From Desulfobulbaceae bacterium (GTDB lineage: Bacteria; Desulfobacterota; Desulfobulbia; Desulfobulbales; Desulfocapsaceae): DNA of 58,452 nt. Made by a program: the position numbers and the translations under genes. Shown here piece by piece: positions 43,512-52,590 of the stretch (its first letter is position 1; every line of letters begins with the position of its first letter). The notes beneath the pieces are model-generated. The model was not told where the DNA came from. It did not search any database and saw nothing but the letters and a program-made list of their open reading frames with translations. The stretch is from assembly GCA_019163335.1 (NCBI GenBank), contig JAFLKM010000032.1:1-58452 (forward strand), in the 5' to 3' direction.

Positions 43512-46500
43512 TTAAACCTTACTGACGTTAACCATGCATGCCTTATACTCGGGACAGAAAGTATTGGCATCACCCACGGAAATTGTCAGATGATTGACCG
43601 AATCGTCAGTAGTGGGTCCGTCTGGAAGGAGCCAGCCATAGTTACATGGCATACCCACCAAATGAACGACCTTGCCCTCAATTTCAAATGGTTTGAGGCG
43701 TTTGGTGACCATGGCTACACATGTTACTTCTCCCCGAACAGAGAAAACCTTGACTCGCTCAGCGTTTTTAATTCCAAGGCTTGCTGCCAGTTTATCGCTT
43801 ATCTCGATATAAGCCTCGGGCATCATCTCAAGCAGCCAGGGCTGCCAGCGGGTGAAGCCGGAACACCAATGCTCTGTGCAGGAGTAAGTTGTGCAGACAT
43901 AAGGGAATTTCGGATCAGCATTGGCTACTTTGTCGATATCGCTTTTGAAAATCTCTATCGCTGGATTAATCAATTGGTCAGAGATCGGATTTTTCGCCAG
44001 CGGGCCTTCCAGAGGTTCATAATGCTCAGGGAAGGGACCTTCAGCCATGCCTGTACCAAACATGGCGCCGACACCATCCGACTTCATGATAAATGGAAAT
44101 TTCCCTTTTTCCTTATCTGCCAGTGGTGGCCAAGGGCCGTCAACAACGTCGCCGCCCACCCATTTGTCGCCCGTCCACTCTACGAGCTTCATTTTCGGAT
44201 TGTAGGGCTTGCCTTCCAGATCGCAGGAGGCACGGTTATAGATAATACGTCGATTAAGGGGCCAAGCGAAGGTCCATTCGGGGAAAATGCCAAGACCAGT
44301 TGGATCTTCCTTCCCGCGCTTCGCCATTTTGTTCAGACCCTTCTGGTCAAAACTTCCGGCCATAACCCAGTTGCCGCTGGAGGTTGAGCCATCGGCCATC
44401 AGTTTGGCAAAAGTCGGGACGGTTTCACCCTTCTTGTTTTCTTCCTTGGCTCCAGTTACCGGATCCGTAATTGTCAGATTCTGCGTGTAATGGCCATTGA
44501 TCTGCTTGGCTACTTTCAGCGCATCAAACTTACCGGATGCATCCCGATAATCCCACTTGAGATTAAGGATCTGTTCTGGGAATGCACCGCCTTCCTTCTT
44601 GTAGAGTTCACGAAGGGCATCCATGATTCTCATCGTAATATCACCGTCGGAGAGGGCGTCACCAGGTGGATTGGCTGCCTTGTAGCGCCACTGAACCCAG
44701 CGCCCGCTATTGCTCTGGCTGCCCTCTTTTTCCATGCTGGCCGCAGCCGGCAACATGAAAACCTCGGTATCAATCGATTTTGAATTCATCCCTGGCCCTT
44801 TCCAGAACGAAGCGGTCTCATTATTGAAAATATTGACGTTGACCATCCACTTGAGTTTTTCCAAACCTTTGCGAACCTTATTGGTATGCGGCGAGCTCAC
44901 TGCCACATTAGAGCCGTAGGCAAAAAGGCCCTTGATCTTGCCGGCATACATCTTGTCGATAAGGTGCAGCATTGAATAATGCTTGCCATCATCCATTTTA
45001 GGCAACCATGAATAACCAAATTCATTCTCGGCTGTAGCCTTGTCTCCCCACATGGCCTTGAGGAAGCTGACGGTGTATTTAGGATAATTCTGGTACCAGT
45101 TTGCCGACTGGGGATCAGTGGACTTGGAGGTATATTTTTTGATGTACTTGTCTAGAGTATCTACAGGTCCTGATGGCATCTTCAGATACCCTGGCAGGAT
45201 GTTGTAGAGGATGGCATGATCCGTCGACCCTTGAACATTTGGCTCACCGCGCATGGCGGCGATGCCGCCTCCACAAACACCGATGTTGCCGAGGAGCAGC
45301 TGGATAATTGACATTATCCTGATGTTTTGAGAGCCAACTGTGTGCTGGGTCCAACCAAGGGCATAACATTCGGCGCCAGCCTTGTCTTTAGCGCCGGTGG
45401 CGCCGTACTCTTTGTACACCAGGAGTAGATCTTCCTTGGAAACGCCGGTGATTGATGAAACTTTATCCAGGGTGTAACGCTCATAATGTTTCTTCAGCAT
45501 CTGATAGACGCAACGAGGATTCTGCAGAGTATAGTCACGGAGCGGGATGCCCGCTTCGTCCTTCTCGATTGTCCAGGTATCTTTGTTATATTTGCGTTTT
45601 TCGGCATCATAGCCCGAAAATAGGCCATCCTTGAAATCAAAGCCCGGGCTGAGTATTTGCGAGGCATTGGTATAATATTTGACGTACTCTTCCTGGATCA
45701 GATTGTTGTCGATAATGTGCTTGATCATGCCGCCCAAGAAGGCGATATCTGTACCGGAACGCAGCGGTACATGAATATCGCAGCGAGCTGAGGTACGGGT
45801 ATAACGGGGATCTACATGGATGATTTTGGCGCCTTGGTCTTTGGCGCGGAGAATCCACTTGAAGGCGATGGGATGATTTTCAGCACAGTTGCTGCCCATG
45901 ATCAGAATGCAATTACTATTTTTCAGGTCGGTAAAATTGTTTGTCATCGAACCGCGGCCGAACGACTCGGCAAGCGCCGCCACTGAAGGACTATGACATA
46001 CCCTGGCCTGGTGATCGAGATAGACCAGCCCCATAGACCTGGCCGATAGCGTCAATGTCCAACACTCCTCACTATTGATATTTGAGGATCCATAATGACC
46101 AATGCTCTCAACCCGATTGACTAACTCACCCTTCTCATTGTGGGTGATAAAATCAGCATCACGGGTATCTTTAATCAAACGGGCAATCCTTTTAAAGGTC
46201 CAATCCCAGTCCTTTTCCTCCCACTTGTCGCTCTTTGGCGCCCTGTATAGAACCTTACGAAGCCGATGCTCATTAGCTTCGGTTATCCCAAACAGGCCGG
46301 CACCTTTGGCACAAAGGGAACCTTCGTTGATCGGATGATCCGGATCTCCTTCAATATTGAAGATCTTACCGGTCATCTTGTCAGTGCTGCAGATCAGACT
46401 GCAACCCACCGAACAGTAACAGCAGATCGTTGTTGACTGTTTGGCCATGCGAATGAGGTCCGTCTTGTTGATCTCTGCGGCATGTGCCTTCAGAGCGGTG

Positions 46501-46583
46501 AGATCCAGCCCTAGCGAGGACAGGGCAACACCTGATCCTATCGCACCGGACATGGACAGGAATCTTCTCCTGCTGATTTTCAT
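43512..46583 (-). CDS. fdhA: Formate dehydrogenase catalytic subunit (Cys type, Tat-exported)
   Basis: I start at the ATG at 46583 (1,023 residues), just after GGAG; a longer reading lacks one. The N-terminus has a Tat motif SRRRFLS followed by a hydrophobic stretch and AHA cleavage. The [4Fe-4S] site is C54, C57, C61 and C91. The active-site residue is C196 in ARVCHSP with H197 beside it; many relatives have selenocysteine there. Molybdopterin-binding segments such as ILIMGSNCAENHPIAFKWILRA and the C-terminal domain are intact. It oxidises formate in the periplasm. Mo or W use cannot be told. Confidence 0.94.
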   Translation of the reverse strand: MKISRRRFLSMSGAIGSGVALSSLGLDLTALKAHAAEINKTDLIRMAKQSTTICCYCSVGCSLICSTDKMTGKIFNIEGDPDHPINEGSLCAKGAGLFGITEANEHRLRKVLYRAPKSDKWEEKDWDWTFKRIARLIKDTRDADFITHNEKGELVNRVESIGHYGSSNINSEECWTLTLSARSMGLVYLDHQARVCHSPSVAALAESFGRGSMTNNFTDLKNSNCILIMGSNCAENHPIAFKWILRAKDQGAKIIHVDPRYTRTSARCDIHVPLRSGTDIAFLGGMIKHIIDNNLIQEEYVKYYTNASQILSPGFDFKDGLFSGYDAEKRKYNKDTWTIEKDEAGIPLRDYTLQNPRCVYQMLKKHYERYTLDKVSSITGVSKEDLLLVYKEYGATGAKDKAGAECYALGWTQHTVGSQNIRIMSIIQLLLGNIGVCGGGIAAMRGEPNVQGSTDHAILYNILPGYLKMPSGPVDTLDKYIKKYTSKSTDPQSANWYQNYPKYTVSFLKAMWGDKATAENEFGYSWLPKMDDGKHYSMLHLIDKMYAGKIKGLFAYGSNVAVSSPHTNKVRKGLEKLKWMVNVNIFNNETASFWKGPGMNSKSIDTEVFMLPAAASMEKEGSQSNSGRWVQWRYKAANPPGDALSDGDITMRIMDALRELYKKEGGAFPEQILNLKWDYRDASGKFDALKVAKQINGHYTQNLTITDPVTGAKEENKKGETVPTFAKLMADGSTSSGNWVMAGSFDQKGLNKMAKRGKEDPTGLGIFPEWTFAWPLNRRIIYNRASCDLEGKPYNPKMKLVEWTGDKWVGGDVVDGPWPPLADKEKGKFPFIMKSDGVGAMFGTGMAEGPFPEHYEPLEGPLAKNPISDQLINPAIEIFKSDIDKVANADPKFPYVCTTYSCTEHWCSGFTRWQPWLLEMMPEAYIEISDKLAASLGIKNAERVKVFSVRGEVTCVAMVTKRLKPFEIEGKVVHLVGMPCNYGWLLPDGPTTDDSVNHLTISVGDANTFCPEYKACMVNVSKV

Positions 46584-47538
46584 ACGGTCTCCTTTTTCTG
46601 TGATGTGATTGGTTTGTGAAAAAGCTGCTGGAGAACATGGCAAATGTTCAATCATGCTCGTAGCTGTTTTCCACTCTTAACAAATGGTTGGCAAAGAATA
46701 CGAAACCACCGGCCGAAGAATTAAAAAATCCCGTGGCCATAAATTATCTGGCATGTCGTCATTTTTCTCCTATCTGGATCTTTTGAGTGTCCCATGACAG
46801 TATATGAAAATCTCTTTGATCGTCCTTACTATCATAGAAAATTCCTATTCGTGATATAGGCCAAGCTAGATAATACATGGATGCTTTAATATTTTTAATA
46901 GCTAAGACAACACTTTCCTTATAAACGACTGATATTAACCTATACACACACCTGCCATCATCATTTCGATTAATTATGTAATTAATTTTACTAGACTTTT
47001 GTAAGCAAATTCCCTTCATTGGTGTAGGTAAAAAAACGATGACGAACAGTGTTTTTACCTATAAAAAATCTCGAACAAATCCTGACTTTTCTTCATGAGC
47101 TTCTCAATAATCGCCATCTGCGGATGAAACGGAAAGATGACCCATCTGTGTCGAAACATTTCCTGAAAAATGAAGATGAAGTTCACTGAATTGACAGAGA
47201 GGTTGCGCAAGGGACAAGAAGGAAGTGACTCAGATGTCTGAAAAGTCGTTACGTGGAAAGAGTATTGCAGATAGTGCTTTTTAATAGGCTGGGTTATGGA
47301 GCAGAAAATGGCAAAAGGAATGAGGCGGGATCATTTATCGACATTCAAGGCCGGACAATTTTAATTTGTTTTCCGGTTTTTTTGGGCATATAATAAAAAT
47401 AAAATCATTCATTCTCATTTCTGATACACGATCTACAATGTTGAAGATAAGCCGCAAACAGCGGCTGGGCGAGGCAACTGTTTGAACCACCTAAGGCAGC
47501 TTGTTCTTATTATTCATCTTTATCAGGAGGATATGATC
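46584..47538. other. AT-rich gap with hairpins and an unsupported ORF
   Basis: This is the largest gap in the window. A minus-strand reading frame at 46759-47019 (86 residues) has no ribosome-binding site and resembles nothing that I know, so I do not call it. A 10-bp hairpin TAGGTAAAAA/TTTTTACCTA spans 47025-47061. A terminator-like structure lies at 47351-47383. TATAAT at 47389-47394 and a 6-bp hairpin near 47449-47465 may belong to the hsp20 leader. Confidence 0.4.
47351..47383 (+). terminator. Terminator-like hairpin with T-run, no upstream gene known
   Basis: CCGGA (47351-47355) pairs with TCCGG (47372-47376), with an inner CAA/TTG pairing, and seven T residues follow (47377-47383). It points in the plus direction. 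No plus-strand gene lies before it within 700 bases, so it could end an unrecognised small transcript. Confidence 0.45.
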
Positions 47539-47994
47539 ATGTTTGATTTATTGCCATTTAAACGTCGCAGTGAAGTTCCAAACGTCTTTTCGGAGATGGA
47601 TGATATGGTCAAGAAAATGTGGTTTGACTTTCCTTTCCATAACCTTGACGAAGACGTCAATCTTGCATGGACCCCTCGTCTCGATGTCAGCGAAACAGAC
47701 ACCGCCCTGGAGGTTGTGGCCGATCTGCCCGGAATGGACAAGAAAGACATCAATGTTTCACTGGATGGGGATCTGTTGACCATCAAGGGCGAAAAGAAAG
47801 AGGTCAAAGAGAAAAAGGATAAACACTATCACTCCATTGAACGGCGCAGCGGATCCTTTTATCGGGCGGTGAGACTGCCGGCAGAGGTGGAGAATGACAA
47901 AATTGAGGCATCCTTTAAAGACGGGGTGCTCACCCTTACGCTCCCAAAATCAAAAGAAGCTGCCAAAAAGGTGGCCCAGATAGAAATAAAATAA
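47539..47994 (+). CDS. Hsp20/alpha-crystallin family small heat-shock protein
   Basis: AGGAGG lies eight bases before the ATG at 47539 (MFDLLPFKRR, 151 residues); another ATG at 47533 is too close. The alpha-crystallin domain (about 40-145) contains WTPRLDVSETDTALEVVADLPGMDKKDINVSLDGDLLTIKGEKK and ends FKDGVLTLTLPKSKEAAKKVAQIEIK. It belongs to the class with a Lys/Glu-rich loop. It stands alone, unlike the pair at 14642-15555. A strong hairpin follows its stop. Confidence 0.94.
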   Translation: MFDLLPFKRRSEVPNVFSEMDDMVKKMWFDFPFHNLDEDVNLAWTPRLDVSETDTALEVVADLPGMDKKDINVSLDGDLLTIKGEKKEVKEKKDKHYHSIERRSGSFYRAVRLPAEVENDKIEASFKDGVLTLTLPKSKEAAKKVAQIEIK

Positions 47995-48019
47995 AGGGAT
48001 TTTATGGCTGCAAATAAAA

Positions 48020-48059
48020 TCGGGGCCTGAGGACATCATTCGATGAACTCAGACCCCGA
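48020..48059. terminator. Hairpin between convergent hsp20 and Cys-rich genes
   Basis: TCGGGGCCTGAG (48020-48031) pairs with CTCAGACCCCGA (48048-48059) at 11 of 12 positions, loop of 16. A/T-rich flanks before and after the stem can extend it, giving short T-runs on both strands. Confidence 0.7.
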
Positions 48060-48131
48060 CTGATTTTCAGCTTGCAAGAGGAGCAGGGCATCCATTGATG
48101 CAATGGATTATGGAATGGATCAAGCCTCCTC

Positions 48132-48350
48132 TCAGGTCATGCGAATGCGCTCACAGTCAGGACAGATCCAGGTCGGGCCGTTACTGATTCCCCACAGATT
48201 TTCCTTAAAACAGTCCTCGCAAATCATAAACCCGCAGGGACAGCTCAGACAGTAGGGTTTCTTGGCCTTGCAGCAATGGCACTGGTATTCGCCCAGCTTT
48301 CTTCTCCGATAACCGACACCTTCCGATTTTTTCTCGCTTTTGTCGGTCAT
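48132..48350 (-). CDS. Small Cys-rich, probably zinc-binding protein
   Basis: The ATG at 48350 overlaps the cutA stop (ATGA) and has GGAG upstream, giving 72 residues. It starts with about 20 charged residues, then YQCHCCKAKKPYCLSCPCGFMICEDCF and WICPDCERI. Ten cysteines in CxC, CxxC and CxCGF patterns suggest one to three structural zinc or iron sites. I do not know its function. Translational coupling to cutA hints at a metal-related role, but that is inference. Confidence 0.7.
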   Translation of the reverse strand: MTDKSEKKSEGVGYRRRKLGEYQCHCCKAKKPYCLSCPCGFMICEDCFKENLWGISNGPTWICPDCERIRMT

Positions 48351-48667
48351 CTCTCCAACTCCTTTTCCAACCATTGATGATACCCTTCACTGAGATGGGT
48401 AATGACTGTGGCAATGATCTCCGGGACCTCATACGGATGGGCCTCTCGGAGAACCTGTTCGAGCTCTTTGTACCGTAACTCGTTGCTCTTCATTGTCAAA
48501 AGATACTCCTCCGCAGAGACGATTTCCCCCTGCCACCAGTAAGAACTGCTGACCGGCCCAGAAATCTGGGCACAGGCGATAAGCCGCTTCTGCAGAAGCA
48601 GCGTACCCAGTTTTTCAGCATCCGCACGACTCTCCAGAGTGGTGGTAATCAGCAGTGGGACATGCAT
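48347..48667 (-). CDS. cutA: CutA divalent-cation tolerance family protein
   Basis: The 106-residue protein matches CutA: a strand pattern PLLITTTLESRADAEKLGTLLLQKRLIACAQI, then SSSYWWQGEIVSAEEYLLTMKS and HPYEVPEIIATVITHLSEGYHQWL. These are PII-like trimers; E. coli CutA was linked to copper tolerance, but the biochemical role is unsettled. It is divergent from coaX and overlaps the downstream small gene by 4 bases. Confidence 0.93.
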   Translation of the reverse strand: MHVPLLITTTLESRADAEKLGTLLLQKRLIACAQISGPVSSSYWWQGEIVSAEEYLLTMKSNELRYKELEQVLREAHPYEVPEIIATVITHLSEGYHQWLEKELER

Positions 48668-48835
48668 ACGACAAGCTCCTTTTGCAGTATTTTAAACGTC
48701 ATCATTGTTTGACCACTTTCTTTTTTTCCGATATTAGAATACCTTAGGGGCCGTTCATAAATGAACTATTCCATTTTTTACGCACAATTCAAACAAAAAA
48801 ACAGCACCACTTACAACCACAAAAGAGACAAGAAA

Positions 48836-49690
48836 ATGCTCCTGGCAATTGATATCGGCAACTCCCACACTGTTCTTGGATTGTTCAACCATGACCAGCT
48901 TCTCGGCCAATGGCGATTCCAGTCAGACCGGAATCGCACCGAGGATGAACTGGCCATTCAGTGCCATGGCCTCTTTTCCCTGATCGGCGTGGACTGCGGC
49001 GAGATTTCCCATTGCATTCTCGCAAGCGTCGTCCCAACCCTGGAAAAAGTATGGGTCTTCTGGTGCACGAAATACCTTGCAGCCCATCTGGCACAGCCGC
49101 TCCAGGTGGTGACAGCTAAGTGGATAAAGCAACACCTGAGCATCCGCACAGAGCATCCCGAAGAAGTCGGGGTCGATCGTCTGGTCAACAGTATAGCCGC
49201 CTGGCAGAAACATCAATGCAATCTGGTGGTCATTGATTTCGGTACTGCCATCACCTTCGATTGTGTCAGGGCTTGTGGGGAATTTATTGGTGGCCTGATC
49301 CTGCCGGGGATTAATATCTCGCTTACGGCCCTCTCGGCCGGTACCGCCAAATTACCGCCCATTGACCTGAGTGTCGGGCCTGACAAAGTCATTGGAACAA
49401 ACACCATCCAGGCCATGAAAAGCGGGATACTCCATGGCTATGGAGCCCTGGTGGATGGACTGATTCAACGAATCCTGGCAGAGATGGCGGTGTCTCAAGA
49501 GACATGCAAGGTGATTGCCACCGGCGGTATGGCCCACCTCATCGCCCCTTACAGTGAGGCCATCCATGAGATTGACCCCACGCTCACCCTCACCGGCCTC
49601 CATTTTCTTTCCACCCATTGCCGGAACGCTGGGAAGGAGGCGATCCGTGTCGCTGACCCCCGAAATGACCCAGGAGCAAACAATGGCTGA
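48836..49690 (+). CDS. coaX: Type III pantothenate kinase
   Basis: I choose the ATG at 48836 (MLLAIDIGNSHTVLGLF, 284 residues), where family homology starts. The phosphate-binding D/G/N motif DIGN, the ribose/pantothenate segments EEVGVDRLVNSIAAW, and VIDFGTAITFDCV are clear, as is the end region VIATGGMAHLIAPYS. CoaX performs the first step of coenzyme A synthesis and needs a monovalent cation. It overlaps the next gene by 8 bases. Confidence 0.94.
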   Translation: MLLAIDIGNSHTVLGLFNHDQLLGQWRFQSDRNRTEDELAIQCHGLFSLIGVDCGEISHCILASVVPTLEKVWVFWCTKYLAAHLAQPLQVVTAKWIKQHLSIRTEHPEEVGVDRLVNSIAAWQKHQCNLVVIDFGTAITFDCVRACGEFIGGLILPGINISLTALSAGTAKLPPIDLSVGPDKVIGTNTIQAMKSGILHGYGALVDGLIQRILAEMAVSQETCKVIATGGMAHLIAPYSEAIHEIDPTLTLTGLHFLSTHCRNAGKEAIRVADPRNDPGANNG

Positions 49691-50618
49691 ATCAACATTT
49701 CCACAAGGAATCCCTGCCCCGCTCAAGCCCGGAGCCGTTATCGGGATCATCGCTCCTGCAGGTCAGATTCGTGAGCTGGAAGGATTCCAGGCCGGGGTCC
49801 AGATCCTTGGAGAGATGGGATTTGAGGCCAGATTCCCCCGTGAACTCTGGGCCGGACAGGGATATCTGGCCGACAGCGATCTCAACCGCGCAGAAGAGCT
49901 GAACCGGATGTGGGCCGACCCGCAAATCTCAGCCCTGCTTTGCCTGCGTGGGGGCTATGGCTGCCTGCGCATGGCCGGAAGGATTGATCTGACCCAAGTC
50001 CGCAATCAGCCGAAATTCCTGATTGGTTTCTCAGACATCACGGTACTGCACACCCACCTCTTTCAGCAGGCAGGGCTTGTTTCCCTGCACGGGCCCACCC
50101 TTTCCACCCTTGCCACAACCGACAAAGAGTCCCTGGAACGATTTCATCAATGCCTGACCAGCAAGTGGCGAGTTCCCCTGCAAATAAAGGGCGTGGAAAT
50201 ATTACGGGGCGGAGATGAGATCAAGGGCCGTCTCGTCGGCGGCAACCTGAGCACCCTGCTCACCCTGCTGGCCACTCCCTTTGAACCGGATTATACCGGG
50301 CGAATTCTCTTTCTCGAGGATGTGGGCGAACCACTCTACCGCATTGACCGCATGTTGACCCAGCTCTGGCTGGCTGGCAGACTGCAGAAGCCTGCCGGGA
50401 TTATCCTTGGTGATTTCTCCCTGACAAGAGAGATGGAAACAAACGAGAAAGTCCGGCATCACGAAGCGATATGGGACCGGGTTCTGCAACTCACCGCCGC
50501 CACAGGGATTCCAGTGTGGGGCGGATTCCCCTTTGGGCACGGGCCCGCCAACCTGACCCTGCCCCATGGCGCCGAAACAATCATGGATAGCAGAAACGGC
50601 AAGCTGTTCTTTTTATAA
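49683..50618 (+). CDS. LD-carboxypeptidase (S66 family)
   Basis: The ATG at 49683 follows AGGAG (311 residues) and overlaps the end of coaX. S66 peptidase motifs are present: the early GAVIGIIAPAGQI, LCLRGGYGCLR, the nucleophile Ser in IGFSDITVLH, GGNLSTLLTLL with a nearby Glu in LFLEDVGEPLYRIDRML, and His in PFGHGPANLTLP. Relatives remove the terminal D-Ala from peptidoglycan tetrapeptides during recycling (LdcA) or process microcin. No signal peptide is evident, so the cytoplasmic recycling role is likely. Confidence 0.9.
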   Translation: MAESTFPQGIPAPLKPGAVIGIIAPAGQIRELEGFQAGVQILGEMGFEARFPRELWAGQGYLADSDLNRAEELNRMWADPQISALLCLRGGYGCLRMAGRIDLTQVRNQPKFLIGFSDITVLHTHLFQQAGLVSLHGPTLSTLATTDKESLERFHQCLTSKWRVPLQIKGVEILRGGDEIKGRLVGGNLSTLLTLLATPFEPDYTGRILFLEDVGEPLYRIDRMLTQLWLAGRLQKPAGIILGDFSLTREMETNEKVRHHEAIWDRVLQLTAATGIPVWGGFPFGHGPANLTLPHGAETIMDSRNGKLFFL

Positions 50619-50663
50619 AGAAACCTCAAAAATCTCAAGTCAAGACCGTAAATCTCGCCTGCT

Positions 50664-52193
50664 TCAGGCCATACGCCGATACTGAATGGCCTCGGCCACG
50701 TGGCCGAGCTGCAAAGATTCACTGCGATCCATGTCGGCAATGGTGCGGGCGATCTTCAAGATCCGGTGATACCCCCGCGCTGAAAGCCCGAGCTGCTCCA
50801 CACTTTTCTCCAGAAGCCTCGTTGAAGGCGCATCCAGGACACAATATTTCCGAATATCTTTAGGCCCCATCTGGCCGTTGCAGAACACAAGCCCCTGCCG
50901 CTCATGGCGATCATAACGTTTTCGCTGCACCTCACGGGTCTGATCCACCCGCGCCTTGATATCTGCCGATGATTCCCCCTGCCGTTCGGCGCTCATCTCC
51001 TTGAACGGCAAAGCCGCCACTTCCAGATGGAGATCAATGCGATCCAGCAAAGGCCCGGAAACTCGGCTGGTATAGTTGTGAATTTGAGCCGGATTGCAAA
51101 CACATTCCTTCCGGTTATCCCCGTAAAATCCGCAGGGACAAGGATTCATGGCCACCGCCAGCATCACTCTGGCTGGAAATTTGAGACTGAGATTGGCCCT
51201 GGCAATGGTCACGGTTCCATCTTCCAGGGGCTGACGCAGTACCTCAAGAACATGCTTTTTAAATTCAGGGAGTTCGTCGAGGAACAGCACCCCGTTATGG
51301 GCCAGCGACACCTCACCCGGACGGGGAATCTGGCCGCCGCCTATGAGTCCCGCGTCGGAGATGGTATGGTGCGGAGAGCGAAACGGGCGGGTGGCGATCA
51401 GCGGCATATCCTCCGGAAGCAGGCCGATGATGGAATAAATCTTTGAGGTCTCCAGGGCCTCGGCAAAACTGAGATCGGGCAGGATGGTGGGAAGACGGCG
51501 GGCCAGCATGGTCTTCCCGGAACCGGGCGGACCTTTGAGCAGAATATTATGGCTTCCGGACGCGGCAATTTCCAGGGCCCGCTTCACATGCTCCTGCCCC
51601 TTGACCTCATTGAAATCCACATCATAGTGCCTGGCCCGGGCAAAGGACGTGGCCGGATCAATATGAAAGGGAAGACATTCCTGCTTATCTGCGAGAAACT
51701 CTACGGCCTGATGCAGGGTAGTAATGGCAATGACATCGATCCCATCCACCACCGCCGCCTCCATCTTGTTGGCATCCGGGACAAGAATCCCCTTCATGCC
51801 AAGATCCCGGGCCGCCAGAGTAATGGGCAGGACACCGCGAACCGATCGGACGCCACCATCAAGGGAAAGCTCGCCAAGGACCCAATACCGCCCCAGCTTA
51901 TTACTTTCCAGGGTTCCGGTAGCCGCCAGAATCCCCAGGGCCATGGGCAGATCAAAACCGGCTCCACCTTTTTTGATGTCCGCCGGTGCAAGATTCACGG
52001 TTATCCGGCGCTGGGGAAACTCGTAGCCACAGTTCCTGATCGCCGCCTTGACTCGATCCTTGCTCTCGCGCACACTCCCATCAGGCAGGCCAACGGTGGT
52101 AAAAACCGGCAGGCCGAGAGCTATATCCACCTCGACTTCCACCGCAAGGCCATCCACGCCGGCCACCGCACCACTTTGTATTTTTGCCAGCAT
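50664..52193 (-). CDS. comM: ComM/YifB-family AAA ATPase
   Basis: The 509-residue protein has an N-terminal ChlI/Lon-like domain (about 1-165), Walker A GPPGSGKTM (about 218-226), Walker B VLFLDELPEF, and an Mg-chelatase C-terminal domain with RVSGPLLDRIDLHLEV and LSARGYHRILKIARTIADM. A CPCGFYGDN cysteine cluster is typical. ComM promotes branch migration in natural transformation, although it occurs in many non-competent bacteria. It is convergent with the carboxypeptidase gene, with only 45 bases between. Confidence 0.95.
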   Translation of the reverse strand: MLAKIQSGAVAGVDGLAVEVEVDIALGLPVFTTVGLPDGSVRESKDRVKAAIRNCGYEFPQRRITVNLAPADIKKGGAGFDLPMALGILAATGTLESNKLGRYWVLGELSLDGGVRSVRGVLPITLAARDLGMKGILVPDANKMEAAVVDGIDVIAITTLHQAVEFLADKQECLPFHIDPATSFARARHYDVDFNEVKGQEHVKRALEIAASGSHNILLKGPPGSGKTMLARRLPTILPDLSFAEALETSKIYSIIGLLPEDMPLIATRPFRSPHHTISDAGLIGGGQIPRPGEVSLAHNGVLFLDELPEFKKHVLEVLRQPLEDGTVTIARANLSLKFPARVMLAVAMNPCPCGFYGDNRKECVCNPAQIHNYTSRVSGPLLDRIDLHLEVAALPFKEMSAERQGESSADIKARVDQTREVQRKRYDRHERQGLVFCNGQMGPKDIRKYCVLDAPSTRLLEKSVEQLGLSARGYHRILKIARTIADMDRSESLQLGHVAEAIQYRRMA

Positions 52194-52590
52194 GAAGTTA
52201 TATGGATCCTCGCTGATTTGAAGGGGTAAGGATGAATGGGAACTCTTCTGGATATGGCATAATTATCCAGATGAACGGGATAATCTGTAAGGCACAAAAA
52301 AGATATGATACCCTAGTTGAATTCATGGCGTCACCTTAATTTTTTTTTTGAGCATTGAGCCGGATTGACTGATTGGATCCACAGGATACCATATAGCCAA
52401 TGCCACCAAAAAAACTGACCTGTAAATAAAGTAGACAAAAAATAGAGTACGGATAGAGTGCTCTGTTGGAAGAAACTCCACAATATTAGATCCCGGAAGA
52501 CATGAGGAGTTCGATAGCGTCAAGTCTGATGGGAACCGCTTCAAGAGGAAGGTACTTTTTTTGAAAAATATACTCACCCCGACAAACAAG
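52194..52590. other. Gap between comM and lrgA
   Basis: No gene can be supported. A 7-bp hairpin CTGGATA/TATCCAG (52248-52254 with 52264-52270) and a T-rich run (52340-52349) are the only structures. A minus-strand reading frame (52323-52682) exists only because the lrgA inverted repeat reads similarly on both strands. Promoters for comM (minus) and lrgAB (plus) should be here, but none is clear. Confidence 0.4.

Noticed and set aside
46759-47019. An 86-residue minus-strand reading frame
   Set aside because: It has no ribosome-binding site, no recognisable family, and lies in an AT-rich gap; not enough to call a gene.
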